Both the position numbers and the translations under genes were made by a program. The notes below the pieces were generated by a model. It saw only the letters and a list, made by a program, of their open reading frames with translations, had not been told where the DNA came from and did no database searches. DNA of 64,000 nucleotides from Bacillus sp. Marseille-Q1617 (GTDB lineage Bacteria; Bacillota; Bacilli; Bacillales; Bacillaceae_B). This document shows positions 19,336-29,035 of the stretch, one piece after another. The first letter of the stretch is position 1; each line of letters begins with the position of its first letter. Location of the stretch: assembly GCF_903645295.1 (NCBI RefSeq), contig NZ_CAHJXM010000003.1, positions 434,001 through 498,000 on the forward strand, read 5' to 3'.

Positions 19336-19366
19336 CACTTTTAGGCTTGCCTAAAGGTGTTTTTAT
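19336..19366 (+). terminator. Intrinsic terminator after ypbH
   Basis: CACTTTTAGGC (19336-19346) pairs with GCCTAAAGGTG (19349-19359), followed by TTTTTATTTT. Confidence 0.85.
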
Positions 19367-19553
19367 TTTGGGCAGCTATTGCGATTAAGACAGCTGCAGT
19401 GAAATGTACGTTTACATATATTTTTTGAAAAAGCACCCTCATGATTTTGGCTGTTTTAAAAGGGATAATCAGGGAATGAATATAATAAAGAAGCTCATTC
19501 CCTGATAAATGACAGCGTTTTCAAAAAAGTTGTCGATTTTTGATTTTCTATCT

Positions 19554-19581
19554 TTGCAAGAGGAAATCAAACGTGTATACT
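19554..19581 (+). promoter_or_regulatory. SigA promoter for gudB
   Basis: TTGCAA (19554-19559) and TATACT (19576-19581) are 16 bases apart, about 60 bases before the gudB start. The rest of the 19325-19641 gap holds the ypbH terminator and AT-rich sequence in which I see nothing else. Confidence 0.65.
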
Positions 19582-19641
19582 ATGTCATGAAAGCGGACTA
19601 GGATCCGCACTACAGTGAATGATACTGGGAGGTTTACATAC

Positions 19642-20919
19642 ATGGTAGCCGAGAAGGAGAAAGAAAATCACCAAACATCTGAAAAGAACGATGTATTGAA
19701 ATCCACACAAACGGTTATTCATCTCGCATTAGATAAATTAGGATATCCAGAAGAAGTATACGACTTATTAAAAGAACCTGTAAGAATGCTGACAGTTAAA
19801 ATACCTGTAAGAATGGACGACGGAAAAGTGAAGGTCTTTACAGGCTACCGCGCCCAGCACAATGATGCGGTGGGTCCCACGAAAGGCGGCATACGTTTCC
19901 ATCCGAATGTTACGGAGAAAGAAGTGAAAGCCCTTTCGATTTGGATGAGCTTGAAGTGCGGAATAGTTGACCTTCCTTACGGGGGAGGAAAAGGCGGCAT
20001 CATTTGTGATCCCCGTGACATGTCTTTCAGGGAGCTTGAGCGGCTGAGCAGGGGATATGTAAGAGCCATCAGCCAGATTGTCGGGCCATCAAAAGACATA
20101 CCAGCACCCGATGTTTTTACAAATTCACAGATCATGGCGTGGATGATGGATGAATACAGTCGGATCGATGAATACAACTCTCCTGGATTCATTACCGGGA
20201 AACCGCTGGTTCTGGGAGGTTCCCATGGGAGAGAAACGGCTACTGCAAAAGGTGTGACGATTTGCATCCGGGAAGCAGCCAAGAAAAAAGGAATAAAACT
20301 TGAAGGAGCCCGCGTCGTTGTTCAAGGGTTCGGAAATGCAGGCAGTTTCCTGGCAAAGTTCATGCATGATGCCGGAGCCAAGGTCATCGGGATTTCGGAT
20401 GCATACGGAGGCCTTCATGATGAAGACGGGTTAGACATCGATTATCTGTTAGACCGGAGAGACAGCTTTGGGACGGTGACAAAATTATTTAACAACACAA
20501 TCACAAACCAGGAATTGCTTGAACTTGACTGTGATATACTCGTTCCTGCGGCCATAGAGAATCAGATTACCGAAAACAATGCACATAACATTAGAGCAAG
20601 CATAGTGGTGGAAGCAGCCAACGGGCCCACCACATTGGACGCAACGAAGATTTTGACTGAAAGAGGTATTTTGCTTGTACCCGATGTTCTCGCATCTTCA
20701 GGCGGAGTCACAGTTTCCTACTTTGAATGGGTTCAAAATAACCAGGGCTATTATTGGACGGAAGAAGAGGTAGAAGAAAAGCTCGAGAAAATTTTGATCA
20801 ATTCATTTAACAACGTATATGATACCTCTCAAACAAGACGGGTGGACATGAGACTCGCTGCCTATATGGTCGGCGTAAGAAAAATGGCCGAAGCCTGCCG
20901 CTTCAGAGGCTGGATTTAA
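19642..20919 (+). CDS. gudB: NAD-dependent glutamate dehydrogenase, intact GudB type
   Basis: The 425-residue enzyme converts glutamate to 2-oxoglutarate plus ammonia, feeding the TCA cycle. Substrate motif PYGGGKGG (about residue 114) carries the Lys residues, KDIPAPDV the catalytic Asp, and GFGNAGS the nucleotide-binding loop; the end CRFRGWI is typical of Bacillus GudB/RocG. The 9-bp duplication that inactivates GudB in B. subtilis 168 (a repeated VKA near residue 93) is absent: a single EVKAL is seen. ATG 19642 has GGGAGGT; GTG 19615 upstream is rejected. Position after ypbH argues for gudB rather than rocG. Confidence 0.93.
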   Translation: MVAEKEKENHQTSEKNDVLKSTQTVIHLALDKLGYPEEVYDLLKEPVRMLTVKIPVRMDDGKVKVFTGYRAQHNDAVGPTKGGIRFHPNVTEKEVKALSIWMSLKCGIVDLPYGGGKGGIICDPRDMSFRELERLSRGYVRAISQIVGPSKDIPAPDVFTNSQIMAWMMDEYSRIDEYNSPGFITGKPLVLGGSHGRETATAKGVTICIREAAKKKGIKLEGARVVVQGFGNAGSFLAKFMHDAGAKVIGISDAYGGLHDEDGLDIDYLLDRRDSFGTVTKLFNNTITNQELLELDCDILVPAAIENQITENNAHNIRASIVVEAANGPTTLDATKILTERGILLVPDVLASSGGVTVSYFEWVQNNQGYYWTEEEVEEKLEKILINSFNNVYDTSQTRRVDMRLAAYMVGVRKMAEACRFRGWI

Positions 20920-20937
20920 TCTTATATCATTAAATGA

Positions 20938-20960
20938 GGATGGGGCTTCCCATCCTTTTT
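20938..20960 (+). terminator. Intrinsic terminator after gudB
   Basis: GGATGGG pairs with CCCATCC across a short loop, followed by five T. Confidence 0.85.
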
Positions 20961-21214
20961 ATTGTCTTTATAAGTCCTTAATAGAGATAAAAAATTGATT
21001 GAGATTATTTCCATCATTTGTTTTTGACGGAAATCAAATGCTGTATGTAAATGCCATTTTACACTACTAAGGTATTAAGTTAACCATTTGATTAAACACT
21101 TGCTTTGACCAATGAAAAAAATTACTCCATAATAATCAGAGGAGAATGTTTCTTTCATAGGAAAACGAATACTAACTTTTAGTGATATAAAGCAATTTGA
21201 AGGAGTGCCTGAAG

Positions 21215-22180
21215 TTGAGAAATGAAGAATGCATCATCGTAGGCGGGGGACCATGTGGTTTATCAGCGGCGATTCACCTTGCCGAACAGGGGATCAATCC
21301 TTTAATCATTGAAAAAGGGAATATTGTAAATGCGATATACAATTATCCTACTCACCAGACCTTCTTTTCTTCAAGTGAAAAACTGGAGATCGGCGAGGTG
21401 CCTTTCGTGATTGAAGAACATAAACCCCGCCGTAATCAAGCCCTTGTCTATTATCGTGAAGTGGCTAAGCGTAAAAATCTGAGAATCAATCGTTTTGAAA
21501 CGGTCAACAAAGTCGATAAAAAGGAAGATGGCTTCATCATCAGCACTTCCAAAGAAACGTATCGGGCTCAGCACGTCATCATTGCGACTGGCTATTATGA
21601 TAATCCAAACTATATGGATGTCCCTGGCGAAGAAAAAGAGAAGGTCTTTCATTATTTTAAAGAAGCCCATCCTTTCTTCGATACGGACGTGGTTGTGATC
21701 GGCGGGAAAAATTCAGCGGTGGATGCTGCATTGGAGTTGAATAAAGCGGGAGCAAGAGTAACGGTTCTTTATCGCGGCAGCGAATACTCCAAAAGCGTTA
21801 AACCATGGATCCTGCCGAATTTCGATGCCCTCGTGCGCAATGAAGAAATAAAGATGGAATTCAATGCACACCTGGAAGAAATAAGAGATGATACTGTCCT
21901 TTATGAGGTAGAAGGTGAAAAGAAAGAAATAAAGAATGATTTTGTGTTTGCCATGACGGGGTATCACCCTGATCACAGCTTTCTTACAAAAATAGGCATA
22001 GGTATAGATAAGGAGACAGGCAGGCCTGCATTCGATCCTGACACCATGCAGACGAATGTGGAAGGTGTTTATGTAGCCGGTGTTATTGCTGCAGGTAATA
22101 ATGCAAATGAAATATTCATTGAAAACGGCCGGCATCACGGCGGATTGATAGCAGAATCAATCAAAGGAAAGCGAAAGTAA
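21215..22180 (+). CDS. ypdA: YpdA (Bdr), bacillithiol disulfide reductase
   Basis: The 321-residue flavoprotein of the thioredoxin-reductase fold has an FAD-binding GGGPCG (about residue 10-15) and an NADPH-binding GGKNSA (about 168-173) instead of a CxxC active site. The Cys of GPCG is the single redox Cys used to reduce oxidised bacillithiol. It works with BshB1, encoded at the window end, in thiol homeostasis. I chose TTG 21215 after AAGGAGTG (21200-21207); TTG 21197 overlaps that site. Position next to gudB matches B. subtilis. Confidence 0.92.
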   Translation: MRNEECIIVGGGPCGLSAAIHLAEQGINPLIIEKGNIVNAIYNYPTHQTFFSSSEKLEIGEVPFVIEEHKPRRNQALVYYREVAKRKNLRINRFETVNKVDKKEDGFIISTSKETYRAQHVIIATGYYDNPNYMDVPGEEKEKVFHYFKEAHPFFDTDVVVIGGKNSAVDAALELNKAGARVTVLYRGSEYSKSVKPWILPNFDALVRNEEIKMEFNAHLEEIRDDTVLYEVEGEKKEIKNDFVFAMTGYHPDHSFLTKIGIGIDKETGRPAFDPDTMQTNVEGVYVAGVIAAGNNANEIFIENGRHHGGLIAESIKGKRK

Positions 22181-22182
22181 GA

Positions 22183-22212
22183 AAGAGCCCGCAATCGAAG
22201 CGGGCTCTTTTA
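22183..22212. terminator. Shared bidirectional terminator between ypdA and ansA
   Basis: AGAGCCCGC pairs with GCGGGCTCT, with A residues before and T residues after, so it can end transcription from both convergent genes. Confidence 0.85.
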
Positions 22213-22226
22213 ATGTTTACGGCTCG

Positions 22227-23201
22227 TTAATTTCTGAAGATGCGTTCCAGTTCTTGAAAGTCATTTGTTTGAGATAAGGCCACCATTAGTTTGATCCGTG
22301 CCTTTTGGCCATTCAGACCATTGGAGAAGATGACTCCTTTTTCTTTTAGCTGTTTTCCGCCACCGGTATAACCGTAGACATCCTGGGCAATCCCGTTAAA
22401 GCATCTGGACACGAGGACGACGGGAATGTTATTTTCCAACAGCTCAGAAACACCAGGCACAGCTTCAGGGGGAAGATTACCCTGCCCGAGCGCTTCTATA
22501 ACCACACCGTCATATTGAAGATCTTTGATCGCAATCAAGAGACTCGAATCCATCCCTGCATATGCTTTTATAAGAGTGACTCTTTTAGTAATGTCACACA
22601 CTTTGTAGCTTTCTGAAGAAGTTGGTTGATGATGGTATAAGATTCCTCTTTTCGTCACGATTCCGATTGGTCCATACTGTGGACTTTGAAAAGTAGATAC
22701 GTTACTTGTATGTGTTTTTGTCACATTTTTCGCTGAATGGATTTCATCATTCAATACAACCAGAACGCCTTTCTTTTTTGATTGAGGCTCTGCAGCCACC
22801 CGCACTGATGAAATCAGGTTATAAAGTCCATCCGCCCCAATCTCATTGCTTGACCTCATTGCCCCGGTCACCACCATTGAAATGGGAAGTGAAACCGTTA
22901 AGTCAAGGAAATATGCCGTTTCCTCCAGGGTATCCGTACCGTGGGTGATCACAACCCCGTCGAATGACCGCTTTTTATATTCTTGCTCGATTAAATGCTT
23001 TATCTTATGCATATGTTCAATGGTGATATGTGGAGAAGGAAGGTGAAATGCTTCGACTACCTCTACATTGGCTAAATTGGATACCATCGATGTTTGGACC
23101 GACAGAGGATTTTCTTTACCCGGTGCGACGGAACCCGTATCCTTGTCTTCCATCATTGAGATGGTGCCTCCTGTATGTATGACCAGTACATTTTTTTTCA
23201 T
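22227..23201 (-). CDS. ansA: L-asparaginase, type I
   Basis: The 324-residue enzyme hydrolyses asparagine to aspartate and ammonia. Active-site motifs are VIHTGGTIS (first Thr, near residue 12) and [10 protein letters not shown] (Thr-Asp, near residue 84), with a conserved Lys in the TGAMR region. There is no signal peptide, so it is cytoplasmic. ATG 23201 follows AGGAGG; an in-frame ATG 33 bases upstream has no better site. It is a single minus-strand gene between ypdA and prsW. It could be a paralogue of the ansAB enzyme found elsewhere in Bacillus. Confidence 0.9.
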   Translation of the reverse strand: MKKNVLVIHTGGTISMMEDKDTGSVAPGKENPLSVQTSMVSNLANVEVVEAFHLPSPHITIEHMHKIKHLIEQEYKKRSFDGVVITHGTDTLEETAYFLDLTVSLPISMVVTGAMRSSNEIGADGLYNLISSVRVAAEPQSKKKGVLVVLNDEIHSAKNVTKTHTSNVSTFQSPQYGPIGIVTKRGILYHHQPTSSESYKVCDITKRVTLIKAYAGMDSSLLIAIKDLQYDGVVIEALGQGNLPPEAVPGVSELLENNIPVVLVSRCFNGIAQDVYGYTGGGKQLKEKGVIFSNGLNGQKARIKLMVALSQTNDFQELERIFRN

Positions 23202-23287
23202 TGCATCATTCCTCCTGGAATTTCTTATTTTCATTCCTAGTTTATCATGATACGATTAAGAAAACTGAAAGAAAAGAGGACTTTTTT

Positions 23288-23974
23288 ATGCTGGTGGTTT
23301 TATCAGCGGGTATAGCACCAGGGTTAGCACTATTGAGTTACTTTTATTTGCGTGATGAGTATGAAGCGGAGCCGGTTGCGTTAGTATTTAAAACCTTCAT
23401 ATATGGTGTTTTAATTACCTTTCCAATAATGTTTCTTCAGTATGTACTGAAAGTAGAAGGCATTGTCACTTCCAACTGGTTGAATGCATATATTTCTGCT
23501 GGTTTACTTGAAGAATTTTTTAAGTGGTTCATCCTGATGGTCGCCATCTTCCAGCATTATCACTTTAATGATCCATACGATGGCATTATATACGGGGCAA
23601 GTGTTTCTCTTGGTTTCGCCACGGTTGAAAACATATTATTCCTGCTGGCTAATGGAGTGGAATATGCATTTGGCAGAGCTTTGATGCCTGTGTCGAGTCA
23701 TGCATTATTCGGTGTTATGATGGGTTATTATCTCGGTAAAGCAAAGTTTTCTGTACGTGATCAGCGGCGCAAATGGCTTCTGATATCGATAGTGGTTCCG
23801 TTAACATTGCATGGAACATATAATTATATCTTTTTGTCTGAAAAAAATTGGATCTATTACATGGTTCCATTTATGTTATTTCTCTGGTGGCTGGGATTAA
23901 AGAAAGTCAAGCATGCCCACCGGTTAACGGCCAGCAAATATTCTCATGTTGAGTTGGAGAAAGAGATCCTATAA
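23288..23974 (+). CDS. prsW: PrsW, site-1 intramembrane protease for anti-sigma factors
   Basis: The 228-residue polytopic protease has EEFFKW (about residue 78, paired Glu), then SSHALFG and LHGTYN with the His residues conserved in PrsW. In B. subtilis PrsW starts cleavage of anti-sigma RsiW in response to antimicrobial peptides and alkaline shock. About seven membrane segments. The start ATG 23288 follows AAAGAGGA. The rsiW target is not in this window. Position between ypdA and sleB matches B. subtilis. Confidence 0.92.
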   Translation: MLVVLSAGIAPGLALLSYFYLRDEYEAEPVALVFKTFIYGVLITFPIMFLQYVLKVEGIVTSNWLNAYISAGLLEEFFKWFILMVAIFQHYHFNDPYDGIIYGASVSLGFATVENILFLLANGVEYAFGRALMPVSSHALFGVMMGYYLGKAKFSVRDQRRKWLLISIVVPLTLHGTYNYIFLSEKNWIYYMVPFMLFLWWLGLKKVKHAHRLTASKYSHVELEKEIL

Positions 23975-24045
23975 ATTTAAACAGGTTGGGGCTGAAATAA
24001 AAAATCACCACACAAATGTGCACTATTATAGTGTGGGCTATTAAT

Positions 24046-24176
24046 ACCGCTTTTGATTTCCGTGCAAGACTTCGCTTTCCGCGGGTAGCCCGTGAGCCTC
24101 CTCGGCTTCGCCTGCGGGGTCTCACATAAGCTACTCTTCCCGCAGGAGTCTTCGTCTTGCACTCCAATCAACCGCT
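24046..24176 (-). repeat. Dispersed inverted-repeat (MITE-like) element, copy 1
   Basis: Simple copy of the outer repeat, in minus orientation and without an insert. Ends are imperfect inverted repeats: GTTGATTGGAGTGCAAGAC at one side, and at the other the same word with TTCC for GGAG. The interior has GAGGAGGCTCACGGGC. No coding capacity is supported; open frames across it are chance. Other copies are at 39604, 40566 and 45276. Confidence 0.85.
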
Positions 24177-24216
24177 GGTAAAAGCTAAAATACAAATATA
24201 TATTTGTACAAATTAA

Positions 24217-24263
24217 AAACCGAACTGATTTGCATTCTATAAGGCAAATCAGTTCGGTTTTTA
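24217..24263. terminator. Strong terminator hairpin after prsW
   Basis: AAACCGAACTGATTTGC (24217-24233) pairs perfectly with GCAAATCAGTTCGGTTT, flanked by A before and T after. It can act on prsW transcripts and on minus-strand transcripts. It is the first plausible terminator after prsW, downstream of the repeat. Confidence 0.85.
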
Positions 24264-24287
24264 TTTAAACTAAAACATTTTTTTGTC

Positions 24288-24352
24288 CCTGCCTCTTTAT
24301 AATGGCATAGCTTATGCTTATCGCCTCTGAACAGGCCGCCTCCGCTTTTCTT
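24288..24352 (-). repeat. Diverged solitary relic of the inner palindromic repeat
   Basis: GCTTATGC, CGCCTCTGA and CCTCCGCTTTTCT occur in the same order and similar spacing as in the right half of the inner element at 40628-40747. The left half is only partly recognisable. It abuts the stop codon of the minus-strand gene at 24351. Confidence 0.5.
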
Positions 24353-24695
24353 ATTTGTAAGCAGCTGCAAGATCGGTCTTAGGGGCTTCCTTGCGTTTAA
24401 CTTCATCGATTTTGTTGACAAACATTTGGAACACTTTCCTTTTTTCATCGAGCTCTCTTATGTACTCCTTAAGTTCACTATACTTTTCCTCGAACGGCTT
24501 ATGATACATTTCACGGATATTTTCAATGATTTCTTCATTCACTGTAGACTGAATGACCTGCTTTGTGATTCCGTACTTATAAGAATACACTTTCAGTTCC
24601 TTCTTTACATCATCATAATCCGTGTTGATTTGATCCAATACCTCAGATATATCATCTTTCCATTCATCCAGTGATTTTGCTAAATAATCCTCCAT
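24351..24695 (-). CDS. Small coiled-coil protein, unknown function
   Basis: A 114-residue cytoplasmic protein without a recognised family. It is highly charged and mostly helical, with heptad-like patterns at about 60-100 (EMYHKPFEEKYSELKEYI), suggesting a coiled coil. The ATG has GGGGAGG at good spacing on the minus strand (near 24702-24708), so I consider it real. It is divergent from sleB and sits beside repeat sequence at its 3' end. I offer no function. Confidence 0.65.
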   Translation of the reverse strand: MEDYLAKSLDEWKDDISEVLDQINTDYDDVKKELKVYSYKYGITKQVIQSTVNEEIIENIREMYHKPFEEKYSELKEYIRELDEKRKVFQMFVNKIDEVKRKEAPKTDLAAAYK

Positions 24696-24941
24696 AATTG
24701 CCTCCCCTTTGTAAAAGACTTGATTGTCCCTCCTCCATTATAACGAAGGTAGTTTACATGCCTTTTTCTGAAACATTACATTGTCTTATCAAAAGGATGC
24801 TTGATCCCTGAAGAGGCTAAAAGAAATCTTTATATAGTGTGCGTCTATTATGTTTGCCAATTTTTATTTTTCAACTTGTATAAAATGGGTAGCTCTACAA
24901 AAACTAGGGTTAATGTTAATTGAAGATATGGAGGGTAAAGC

Positions 24942-25784
24942 ATGATGAATAGTCGCATCAAATGGTTATGTACATCTGTTATCATGGTGCTTGTTTGTTC
25001 TCTTATGATGATTTCATCTGAAGGAGAGAAAGCGGACGCTTTTACAAATCAAGTCATTCAGCATGGAGCTACAGGTGAAGATGTCATCGAACTTCAATCA
25101 AGGCTTCAGTATATCGGTTACTATAATGGAAAAATCGATGGGGTTTTCGGCTGGGGAACCTATTGGGCTTTAAGAAACTTCCAATATGAGTTCGGTCTGC
25201 CGATTGATGGGTTAGCAGGTCCGAAGACGAAAGAAAAATTAGTGAGCGCATCGAAGTATAATAAGCAATTTGTACAAGAACAAATTAAAAAAGGGAAAAA
25301 ATTCAGTCACTATGGCGGAACCGATCTAAGCAAGCAGAAAGGAGCTGGAGGCGGAGGAGGGGGTCAAGCAGCACAGCCGCCGAAGGAGACCCCGTCCAAA
25401 CCGACAGCTGCAAACACTCCGAATGGTTTCTCACAAAATGATATACAAATCATGGCGAATGCCGTTTACGGTGAAGCCCGTGGTGAGCCATATGAGGGGC
25501 AGGTCGCTGTGGCCGCGGTCATCCTGAATCGCATCGATAGTGCGTCATTCCCGAATACTGCCGCAGGAGTCATTTTTGAGCCGGGAGCATTTACGGCGGT
25601 TGCGGATGGGCAGATTTATTTAACTCCGAATGATAAAGCCCGGGAAGCTGTATTAGATGCCATAAACGGATGGGATCCGTCTTCCAATGCATTGTATTAT
25701 TTTAATCCTGTTACTGCAACGAGTGATTGGATTTGGTCAAGACCGCAGATTAAGCAGATTGGGAAACATATATTCTGTAATTAA
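24942..25784 (+). CDS. sleB: SleB, spore cortex-lytic transglycosylase
   Basis: The 280-residue exported protein has a signal sequence (about 1-33, cleavage near ADA), a PG_binding_1 domain (about 40-95; GEDVIELQSRLQYIGYY), a Gly/Pro-rich linker (about 130-160) and a Hydrolase_2 catalytic domain (about 165-280; VYGEARGEPYEGQVAVAAVILNR, the catalytic Glu being in GEARGE). It degrades cortex containing muramic-delta-lactam at germination. The start follows GGAGGG. It forms an operon with ypeB, expected to be made in the forespore under SigG, although I could not pick a clear SigG promoter. Confidence 0.95.
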   Translation: MMNSRIKWLCTSVIMVLVCSLMMISSEGEKADAFTNQVIQHGATGEDVIELQSRLQYIGYYNGKIDGVFGWGTYWALRNFQYEFGLPIDGLAGPKTKEKLVSASKYNKQFVQEQIKKGKKFSHYGGTDLSKQKGAGGGGGGQAAQPPKETPSKPTAANTPNGFSQNDIQIMANAVYGEARGEPYEGQVAVAAVILNRIDSASFPNTAAGVIFEPGAFTAVADGQIYLTPNDKAREAVLDAINGWDPSSNALYYFNPVTATSDWIWSRPQIKQIGKHIFCN

Positions 25785-25798
25785 CGAGGTGAAGGATA

Positions 25799-27145
25799 TT
25801 GGTACGTAGTATAATAATAGCTGTACTCGTCATCGGAGTCGCAGGAACGGCCTTTTGGGGGTACCAGGAACATCAGGAGAAAAATGCGATCCTGATCAAT
25901 GCGGAAAACAATTATCAACGTGCATTTCATGAGTTGACTTATCAGGTGGACCTTCTTCACGATAAGATAGGCACCACCCTTGCAATGAATTCAAAAAAGT
26001 CATTATCACCGGCCCTTGCAGATGTTTGGCGTCTTACGTCCCAGGCACACAGTGATGTCGGGCAATTACCGTTAACATTGCTGCCATTCAATAAAACCGA
26101 AGAATTCTTGAGTAAAATTGGAGATTTCAGTTATCGTGTAGCGGTAAGGGACTTAGACGATAAGCCTCTGACAGATAAAGAATATACGTCATTGGAAAAC
26201 CTCTACAAACAAAGCGCAGACATACAAAAAGAATTAAGAAAGGTCCAGCATCTGGTCATCAAGAATAATCTTCGCTGGATGGATGTAGAGATGGCGCTTG
26301 CTTCTGGTAAAGAAAAGGCAGACAATACAATCATTGATGGCTTTAAGACGGTGGAGAAAAATGTCACTGGCTATGATGAAGCAAGTTTCGGATCGACCAC
26401 GTTTGTAAACAGCCAAAAGAAAGATGAGAATTTTAAAAAACTAAAAGGTGAACAGATCTCTAAAAAGGAAGCTGTCGCGATATTAAGAAGGTACTCAGGA
26501 ATAGATAAATCAAAAGACGCCAAAGTGGCAAGCAGCGGAAAGGGATCTAATTTCAAATTCTATAGTGTTTCAATCGGAAACGGCAAGACAGAAGCAAGTA
26601 TGGATGTCACTCAAAAAGGCGGCTATCCTATTTGGTATATCAATAATCGTGAAGTGAAAGAAAGTAAGATCAGCCTGAACAAAGCTGCTGAGCAAGCAAC
26701 AAAATTCCTTAAAGAAAATAAGTTCGAGAAACTGGAATTGTTTGAAAGTGTTCAATATGACAAGTTAGGAATATTCACCTATGTCACCGTCCTTGATGGT
26801 GTGCGGATTTACCCGGATTCAATTAAAGTGAAAGTAGCACTCGACAATGGCCAAATCGTTGGTTTCGCCGCAGAGGAATATTTAAGAAATAACCATGACC
26901 GTGAAATAGCAAAACCAAGTCTGGCTTTGGAAGAAGCGAAGAAAGAAACGAACCCAAATTTAAAAGTCATGGAAGAAAGACAGGCGGTCATCGTAAATGA
27001 TTTGAATGAAGAAGTGTTATGTTATGAATTCTTAGGTATGCTCGGCAATGACACCTATCGCATTTTCATCAATGCCAATACAGGTGAAGAAGAAAAAGTC
27101 GAAAAGCTTAAAAATGCAGAACCGATTTATGAAGAAGTCGTGTAA
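25799..27145 (+). CDS. ypeB: YpeB, SleB-stabilising germination protein
   Basis: The 448-residue protein has one N-terminal membrane anchor (about 4-20) and an extracytoplasmic helical domain, followed by PepSY-like repeats (about 245-435; ISKKEAVAILRRYSG, LNKAAEQATKFLK and LALEEAKKE). It is needed to keep SleB stable in the spore inner membrane and cortex. It starts at TTG behind GAGGTGAAGG, 14 bases after sleB. Length is almost equal to the B. subtilis protein. Confidence 0.95.
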   Translation: MVRSIIIAVLVIGVAGTAFWGYQEHQEKNAILINAENNYQRAFHELTYQVDLLHDKIGTTLAMNSKKSLSPALADVWRLTSQAHSDVGQLPLTLLPFNKTEEFLSKIGDFSYRVAVRDLDDKPLTDKEYTSLENLYKQSADIQKELRKVQHLVIKNNLRWMDVEMALASGKEKADNTIIDGFKTVEKNVTGYDEASFGSTTFVNSQKKDENFKKLKGEQISKKEAVAILRRYSGIDKSKDAKVASSGKGSNFKFYSVSIGNGKTEASMDVTQKGGYPIWYINNREVKESKISLNKAAEQATKFLKENKFEKLELFESVQYDKLGIFTYVTVLDGVRIYPDSIKVKVALDNGQIVGFAAEEYLRNNHDREIAKPSLALEEAKKETNPNLKVMEERQAVIVNDLNEEVLCYEFLGMLGNDTYRIFINANTGEEEKVEKLKNAEPIYEEVV

Positions 27146-27151
27146 AGAGGG

Positions 27152-27188
27152 AAAGACGGTATCTTTGAATAAGGTATCGTCTTTTTTT
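27152..27188 (+). terminator. Intrinsic terminator after sleB-ypeB
   Basis: AGACGGTATC pairs with GGTATCGTCT, ten pairs including two G-U, followed by seven T. Confidence 0.8.
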
Positions 27189-27299
27189 ATGGGCTGAAGT
27201 TATCAATAAATTAGCAAAAAAAGTATGGAAAGGAAGTATTTTACGTGACATAATAAGGATACATATAAACAGAAGCTCAGAAAGTGAGAGTAATGTGCA

Positions 27300-27947
27300 A
27301 TGATCAAAGCCGGAACAACACTGCAACTTGAACCTGTTCATAATGATACATTTGAAACATACCGCTGCAGGGTGGTGGAATCAGGACATGACGGGATATA
27401 TATCGATTATCCAATACATACGAAAACGGGGAAAACTGTTTTTTTAATTAACGGCACCCAGCTAAAAGCAAGCTTTATCCAGAATGAACAAACCGTCCTG
27501 ATGTTTGAGACGGAAGTACTAAGCAGGAAAATTGCAAAGATCCCCATGATTCATATTCACTACCCGGGGGAAGACGAATTGGTTAAGATCCAAAGAAGAC
27601 AATTTGTCCGCGTAGAAGCTAATGCGGATATCTCCCTTTACTTCGACGATCAGTATCATCCCACTGTCACTGAGGACATAAGTGCCGGCGGGGGTGCTGT
27701 ACTGTTAAAGGAGGGGATGGAAGTCAAACAAGGGGCACGCATCACGATGATCATTGTCCTCAGCATGCAAACCGGGGAATGCCACTACCTCGAGATAGCA
27801 GGAAGCCTCGTCCGGGTGTGGGAACGAAACAAGAAAAAAATTGCAAGCATCCAATTTCTTAACTTAACAGAAACACAGCGTCAGCTCATCATGCGCTATT
27901 GTTTTGAAAGGCAATTGGAACTGAGAAAAAAAGGGCTTCTTGAATAA
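27300..27947 (+). CDS. ypfA: YpfA (MotI/DgrA), c-di-GMP-binding PilZ protein
   Basis: The 215-residue protein has a YcgR-like N-terminal domain (about 1-90) and a PilZ domain (about 97-205). The c-di-GMP motifs RRQFVR (RxxxR) and DISAGGG (D/N-x-S-x-x-G) are both intact. In B. subtilis this protein (MotI) binds MotA and acts as a flagellar clutch when c-di-GMP is high. Start at ATG 27300, AGAAAGTGAGAG upstream. Position before ypfB and cmk matches B. subtilis. Confidence 0.92.
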   Translation: MIKAGTTLQLEPVHNDTFETYRCRVVESGHDGIYIDYPIHTKTGKTVFLINGTQLKASFIQNEQTVLMFETEVLSRKIAKIPMIHIHYPGEDELVKIQRRQFVRVEANADISLYFDDQYHPTVTEDISAGGGAVLLKEGMEVKQGARITMIIVLSMQTGECHYLEIAGSLVRVWERNKKKIASIQFLNLTETQRQLIMRYCFERQLELRKKGLLE

Positions 27948-28047
27948 ATTTCCATCATTTACACATACTTTTTCTTAATGGCTGTTTTTCATTAAAAAGA
28001 TAATCATGCAAAAGAGCCTCTTTAATGATAGGAAAAGAGTGAAGCCG

Positions 28048-28236
28048 ATGAAAGCAGTGGAGCGGATATTGATAAAGCTCGTCATGATCCATTTTGTTTT
28101 ACTCCTGGCTGTTCAATTTGTTTTTCATGAACTTAATATACTGCCGGAACTCCATAAAATCATATTTTATGAAGGAGTGGAAAAGATGGAATATAGTGAA
28201 ATTGTGGAAACCATATCAGGAAGTCGAAGCAGGTGA
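28048..28236 (+). CDS. ypfB: YpfB, small single-pass membrane protein
   Basis: The 62-residue protein has one membrane segment (about 8-25; LIKLVMIHFVLLLAVQFVF) and a short hydrophilic tail. Size, segment and position between ypfA and cmk match YpfB (DUF5359). I chose ATG 28048; an ATG at 28006 would add 14 basic residues and cannot be excluded. Function unknown. The stop lies inside the stem of the following terminator. Confidence 0.7.
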   Translation: MKAVERILIKLVMIHFVLLLAVQFVFHELNILPELHKIIFYEGVEKMEYSEIVETISGSRSR

Positions 28237-28257
28237 ATTCAGCCTGCTGTTTTTTTG
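28228..28257 (+). terminator. Intrinsic terminator overlapping the ypfB stop
   Basis: AGCAGG (28228-28233) pairs with CCTGCT (28243-28248), then G and seven T. It uses the last codons of ypfB. Confidence 0.75.
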
Positions 28258-28368
28258 TTGCAGAATTAGGTAAGTAAGCGCTTTAAAGAGAAAGTTCTTA
28301 TTAAGTTGGACTGATTTTATGATAGAATAGGGAAGAAATTATAAGGAATTTAAGTAGGTGGATGTTTT

Positions 28369-29034
28369 ATGAAATTAAGGATTGCCATTGACGGACCTGC
28401 AGCAGCCGGGAAGAGTACCGTCGCTAAGATAGTAGCAGGGAAGTTATCCTATCTTTATATTGATACAGGAGCCATGTACCGTTCGCTGACATATAAAGCA
28501 TTGAAGTCAGATGTGGACTTGCATGATCAGACAAAACTGACAAAATTGCTGGAAACGACCAAAATCGATTTGGAACCTTCTGAGAAAGGTCAGCTTGTCC
28601 TCCTTGACGGGGAAAATGTAACCGATGAAATCCGTCAATCGGAAGTGACAAATTCAGTCTCACACGTGGCCGTCCATTCACTTGTCAGAGAAGAAATGGT
28701 GAAGAGACAGCAGGAGCTTGCCAGTGAAGGCGGCGTGGTGATGGATGGAAGGGATATCGGCACACATGTCATACCTGATGCAGAGGTCAAAGTCTTCTTA
28801 TTGGCAAGCGTTGAGGAAAGAGCTCAGAGAAGACATGAAGAAAATGTAGCAAAAGGGTTTCCTTCAGATCTTGAAAAATTAAAAGAAGAAATTGCACGAA
28901 GAGATAAAATTGATTCTGAACGGGAAGTCGCTCCATTGAAAAAAGCAGATGATGCCATTGAGATCGATACGACATCCTTGTCAATTTCTGAAGTCGTTGA
29001 CCGCATTATGTCTCTAGTGGAAAGGAAAGGGTAA
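28369..29034 (+). CDS. cmk: Cytidylate kinase
   Basis: The 221-residue P-loop kinase phosphorylates CMP and dCMP with ATP for nucleotide and lipid (CDP-diacylglycerol) synthesis. Walker A is [10 protein letters not shown] (about 7-16), with substrate motifs YIDTGAMYR and DGRDIGT and a lid containing RAQRRHEE. Length is typical for bacterial Cmk. It is followed directly by plsC (one-base gap), linking CTP supply to phospholipid synthesis, and then by S1-type ypfD, an order common in Bacillaceae. Confidence 0.95.
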   Translation: MKLRIAIDGPAAAGKSTVAKIVAGKLSYLYIDTGAMYRSLTYKALKSDVDLHDQTKLTKLLETTKIDLEPSEKGQLVLLDGENVTDEIRQSEVTNSVSHVAVHSLVREEMVKRQQELASEGGVVMDGRDIGTHVIPDAEVKVFLLASVEERAQRRHEENVAKGFPSDLEKLKEEIARRDKIDSEREVAPLKKADDAIEIDTTSLSISEVVDRIMSLVERKG

Positions 29035-29035
29035 C

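Noticed and set aside
23907..24195. Two minus-strand frames after prsW
   Set aside because: They read the repeat copy 1 and show Arg-rich nonsense typical of GC-rich palindromes.
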